Shown here piece by piece: positions 60,153 to 64,000 of a stretch of 64,000 nucleotides of DNA (the first letter of the stretch is position 1; each line of letters starts with the position of its first letter). The translations under genes and the position numbers were made by a program. The notes beneath the pieces were generated by a model, which saw only the letters and a program-made list of their open reading frames with translations, made no database searches and had not been told where the DNA came from. The DNA is taken from contig NW_020954702.1 of NCBI RefSeq assembly GCF_900497805.2, positions 1,404,708 to 1,468,707 on the forward strand, in the 5' to 3' direction. Source of the DNA: Vombatus ursinus. Its lineage: Eukaryota > Chordata > Mammalia > Diprotodontia > Vombatidae.

Positions 60153-61150
60153 GGAGTGAGCTGTTTGACCCAGACCAGCAGTGGATGCTCCCAACAGCAA
60201 AGAATTTGTCTTGTAAACAAGGAGGCAAGTTGTCCATGGGATATACTACATTTAGAAGTAAACTTTTTAGGAGTAAATACTTGGTAACTTGAAGCTTGAG
60301 CCTACTTTCCCCAGAAATCAAGGTGTAGAAGGGAGAGTGTGCCCCAAGTTCAGTGGGATAGTCATATACTTTGGTTCTTGCCATGTATTTTTGGTAAATA
60401 TCCATTTGTAAAAGCTAATTGATATTCAACAGATATGCGGAAGTACATTAAAAACCTTTTTTTTAATTAAAACTGAAAATATTAAGAAATAATTTTTTTT
60501 CCTCTAAAGCCCACTCCAGACCCAGGTCTAACCCCTTGAAAAGGTGAGTGATTGATAGATCAAGACAAAAGAACAAAAAGATGTTTCTTATAGATATCTA
60601 TCAAAGACGAAAACAAACTTTTTTTTCTTAACAAATAACTTGTTTTATTTATATCATTGTCTTCCAGTTCCAAAGTTATTTAGTAATTGACTCATTTAAA
60701 GGCAGTCTCTTCCTCACCTGTCCACCAGTAGTGATTAACAGGTAGCAAGAACTCTACTCCATTGAAAAAGGATTAAAATATCAATGGAAGACATGAGGTC
60801 CCTTTGTTAACTCTAGGAGTGACAGAACCGGTCCAAGAGTGACTTGGTTCTTCAATTCTGAAATGTTAACCCAGACTATATTTTAAGATAAGTTTTCCTC
60901 ATTCAAGACTCTTGTAGTGTTACCTGAAATTGTCTTGTGTTTAAGGGGATGGAAGATTATGCTAGTTTGGACATCTTTCTCTAGAAACTAAAGATAGCTT
61001 GGATATAGACTAAAATAAAATTGTTTCTGGCAGACCAGAACCTAAATTGAAGAACATGGCGTTGTTAATATTACTTTGACAGTTACCAATGACATAAAGG
61101 AAATAACAACTGGAAAATTTTTATAAGGGTGCTAATCACTCTTTATCACT
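60153..61150. other. No recognised feature
   Basis: No repeat or gene identified. If 59,979-60,152 is a retrocopy end, 60,153-60,440 would be its 3' UTR. A SINE-end-like stub (ccactattgtgccacctag) lies at about 61,172-61,190. Confidence 0.4.
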
Positions 61151-61279
61151 CAAAATCCAGCACTTCATCCACTATTGTGCCACCTAGATCCCTGTCATTT
61201 GTGTCAGAAACACACATTTGTAAATGCTACACATTTGGTGTGAATCACTGCACAATTTTGCCTACCCTCCATAAGTTTT

Positions 61280-61630
61280 TTAGCCTTGATTTTTTGGACT
61301 ATTTGTGAATGTTTACATCTCTTTCCTAAATGACTAGTTAAAATGTATGCAGCCAATTACAATTTCTTACTAACTTCATCAACTTCCTTTTCTTTTATTC
61401 ATCTTCTTACTGCACAATAATATTCAACTACACTTGTATACTGCAGTCTATCCATCAATTTCCCAGTTGATGTGTAGCTACTTAATTTCCAGGGTTGTTT
61501 TTTTTTTTTTTGTTACCACAGAAAGTGCTGCTATAAATATTTTGGCATGTCAAAACTTTCATTTCTGTGTTGGATATCCTTGAGATATGTCCAGTAATAG
61601 GATATAGTGATCAAAGATACAATTTTTTTT
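61280..61630 (-). mobile_element. Old L1 3' portion of ORF2, reverse strand
   Basis: Antisense L1: cttactgcacaataatattc, agtctatccatcaatttcc, gaaagtgctgctataaatat and tccttgagatatgtccagta. Diverged. Confidence 0.65.
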
Positions 61631-63990
61631 TGCATAAGAAAGAAGGGTACACAAAATGGTCAAAACTGTGGTTAGGAAGATCATTTTGGCAGCTGAGTGA
61701 AGGATCAACTTAAGTGAGGAAGGATTTGTGGCAGGGAGACAGACCAGGAGGCTATTGCAATAGTCTAAGCATGACATGATGAGAGCCTATGGCAGTGTGG
61801 TGGCAATGCTGAAGAAAAGGAAGTGTGAACAACCACTATTATGAAGATAAAATTGACAGGCATTGGCAACAAATTGGATGTGGGAGGGTTACAGAAAGTA
61901 AGGAACTGACAACGACATCTAAGTTGTGAACTTGGGTGACTGAGATGATGGTCCCCTCAAAGGAGCGAAATTTGGAAGAGTAGAGGGTTTGGAGGGGGAA
62001 AGATAATGAATGCATTAGGGAGAAGCTAGTATCAAGAAGGTAACTGAGGATGTCAAAAGTTTTAAAGATATCAAGAGGAATGAGGATTGAGAAAAAGTCA
62101 TTAGATTTGTCAATTAAGAGATCATTAGTAACTCTGAAGAAAGGAGTTTTGGTTGAATGATGAAGTGGGAAGCCAGATAGCAGAAAGTTAAGAATAAGAC
62201 AGTGAGAGGAGAGGAAGTGGGGGAACCTATTGAACAGCCTTTTCAAGAAGTTTAGCCAAAAAGGTAGGAGAGATATGGGATGACAGCTAACTGGGATGGA
62301 TGTATGAATGAAGTGCGGGGTTTTTTTGAGGATGGGGGTGACATGGACGTGTGTAGGCAATAGGGAAGCATCCAGTAGATAAGACAGATGAAAGATAAGT
62401 GAGAATGGTAATGACTGATGAGGCAATCTGTTAGATGGAATGGAATCACATACGTAAAGACAGGTTTGCCTTTGCAAGGAGAAAGTCTACCTTATCGAGG
62501 CGGACAGAGTTGAAAGTAACAGAGGCAGAAGGCATCTGGGAGATGGGAATTGGGGAGGGAAGAAGAGGAAGCTCTGAATACTTCAACTGAAGCACAACAG
62601 ATTCTGTTCCAGCTCTTTACCTTTACTTTGTGTGTCTCTCTCTGCTTCAAATGTGTTTCCTGTAAACATATTGTAGGATTCTGTTTTTTAAACCACTCTC
62701 TATCTGCTTCTGTTTTATGGGAGAGCGGAATGAAAAAATTTGGAAAAGTTGATGTAGAGAGTTAGTCAACAGGGACGTCTAAAAAATTGCCTGCCTGCAG
62801 TGAGGCCCCAGTTATTACATAACATAAATTTGTAGTGACAACTGTCAGCATAATTTCATGATCTTCTCCAGCTTTATTTAGCAGTACTTGAGTAGTGAAT
62901 GGCTTCAATAATCTCAGGCTAAGGCTTGGCAGGCAAGATTAGCTATAAAGATAAAAAGAATTCAAGACAAAAGGACAGTATAGAGTCACTAGTAGGTCAA
63001 GATGGGTAAGGGAGAGGGCAGCTAGTGTAGGGGTGATGGCCTGGGAAAGAACTGAGGGGTTGAGGGATTGGAGATTACAGTGAGGATGAAGAATAGGGTT
63101 TGGGGTTGCTAGTTAGAGGGAGAGGTAGAATGATAACAGATGATGACCAGATAAGGTAATTTTAGAGCTCTTCAACATGGAATGGAGCATTTGTGGATGA
63201 TGGCAGGATCAAAGATTTGACCATCTGTGTGGCTAAGGTGAAGTAAAAGGGTAAGTCAAAGACAGTGAGCAAATTGAGAACGTGGAGGTAAGGCTGTTTG
63301 AGGGAGGATCAATATATATGTTGAAGTCCCCAAATATGAGGACAGGAGCTGAGGAAGAAAGACTGTGATCCAGGCACTGTACTCATTCAGGAAAGAAGGA
63401 GTGTGTCCTGGAGGTAGGTAAGACAACAGCTACTGGAATTTTGATTGTGCGGTAGTTACGGATTGAGTGAATCTCAAAGTGGAGTTTACTGAGTGATGGA
63501 GGTAGAGAAAGAGTCTGGAAGTGGCAATGGGGAGTAAAGAATATTGCCACTTCTCCACTTCAACCAGAGGGTTGAGAATGAGTGAAAGAGCAGGCCAGGA
63601 TGACTATGTCATCAGGTGGGAGCCAAGTTATCAGTGAGGGACAGAAGATGAAAAGAATGTGAAACTAAAAGCTCTAAGACGAAAGCAAGTTGGTTGCCTT
63701 TGGAGCAAGTATTCCAGAGAGCAGCTGAAAGGGTAGGTAGCTAAAGCTACTGGGACACTGAGAATGACGGGTTGAGGAAGATAGAAATAAGGCAGTGGGG
63801 GGATAAAGAATGGGTTTGAATAAAGATAGGTTGGGGTTCAGGATCCTTGGGATGGGGAGGATATGACCAATGGGAGTTTGTTAATCGCTGCAAGATGAGT
63901 TCAGGAAGGTGATTTATTCCCCACTAGCTTTCTTGCTTGGCTTCAATTCCATTATCATCATGCCTCCCCCAGGAAAACCTCATTGCCAAG
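61631..63990 (-). mobile_element. Long L2 (CR1 clade) with endonuclease and RT regions, reverse strand
   Basis: On the reverse strand, L2 ORF2 in order. The endonuclease region at about 63,150-63,640 includes a CPHIWGLQHIY stretch, which corresponds to the active-site GDFN area in another frame, and HTDGQIFDPAI. The RT region at 61,839-62,477 is a 212-codon open stretch with SIPVSCHPISLLPF, SGFPLHHSTKTPFFRVTNDLLI, and DIFKTFDI at the catalytic F-D site. A tail lies at 61,559-61,777 with LDYCNSLLVCLPATN. Forward-strand purine-rich sequence to the window edge fits its 5' part. It has several frame breaks and an L1 piece inserted at 62,583. The family RT is thought to drive MIR mobilisation. Confidence 0.82.
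62583..62737 (-). mobile_element. L1 endonuclease fragment inside L2, reverse strand
   Basis: The antisense of the start of L1 ORF2: aactgaagcacaacagattc, gcttcaaatgtgtttcctg, acatattgtaggattctg and atctgcttctgttttatgg. The frame at 62,550-62,765 (+) is only a shadow of it. Confidence 0.75.
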
Positions 63991-64000
63991 AAACTCATCA

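Noticed and set aside
61839-62477. 212-codon reverse frame as a host gene
   Set aside because: Residues follow the L2 reverse transcriptase order, and the surrounding sequence is L2.

Overview
This window reads as marsupial nuclear DNA. It is AT-rich and CpG-poor and is packed with interspersed repeats whose types point to a marsupial: L1 copies with the marsupial-type 3' UTR, tRNA-derived SINEs that begin ggcagctaggtggcacagtgg, a SINE with an RTE/BovB-like tail, MIR/THER CORE-SINEs, L2, and a Tigger1-type transposon. The species cannot be fixed from the sequence alone. I found no intact host protein-coding gene, no rRNA or tRNA gene and no CRISPR array. The reading frames longer than about 60 codons are pieces of LINEs, pieces of retrocopies, or chance.

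Layout. 1-3,860: old L1/HAL1-like debris, including an inverted pair and a 53-bp tandem duplication. 4,790-6,780: SINEs and unassigned DNA. 6,785-10,992: a long reverse-strand L1 (ORF2 plus 5' UTR). 11,000-13,500: one reverse-strand L2 split by two later LINE insertions. 14,100-18,660: a microsatellite and a stack of L1 ends. 19,758-20,880: a MIR split by a complete-ended Tigger1-type element. 21,785-24,518: an L1 carrying a second, 5'-truncated L1 that appears to have carried along 3' flanking DNA, with a 15-bp target duplication. 24,519-29,540: two Ty3/gypsy pol fossils, with a processed pseudogene of the nuclear-envelope gene LEMD2 inserted between them (14-bp target duplication). 29,545-30,590: the 5' end of an L1. 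30,590-33,384: the longest stretch without recognised repeats. 33,385-38,860: L1 pieces and a SINE inserted in a probable RTE. 38,858-44,420: an LTR element of ERV-L-like type, L1 copies, and a solo-LTR-like block. 44,425-50,010: a non-L1 LINE followed by an L1 with a hAT (Charlie-like) element in its 5' UTR. 51,738-59,735: more L1, L2 and RTE. 61,280-64,000: an L1 end and a long reverse-strand L2 with endonuclease and RT regions.

How it fits together. The only sequence clearly derived from a host protein-coding gene is the LEMD2 retrocopy, with a weaker Y-box (YBX1-like) fragment and a 57-codon unassigned open stretch. Everything else records layers of insertion: L2 and MIR are oldest, then the DNA transposons and LTR elements, then L1, retrocopies and SINEs. 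The most unusual content is the Ty3/gypsy pol fossil, because Ty3/gypsy elements are rare in mammals.
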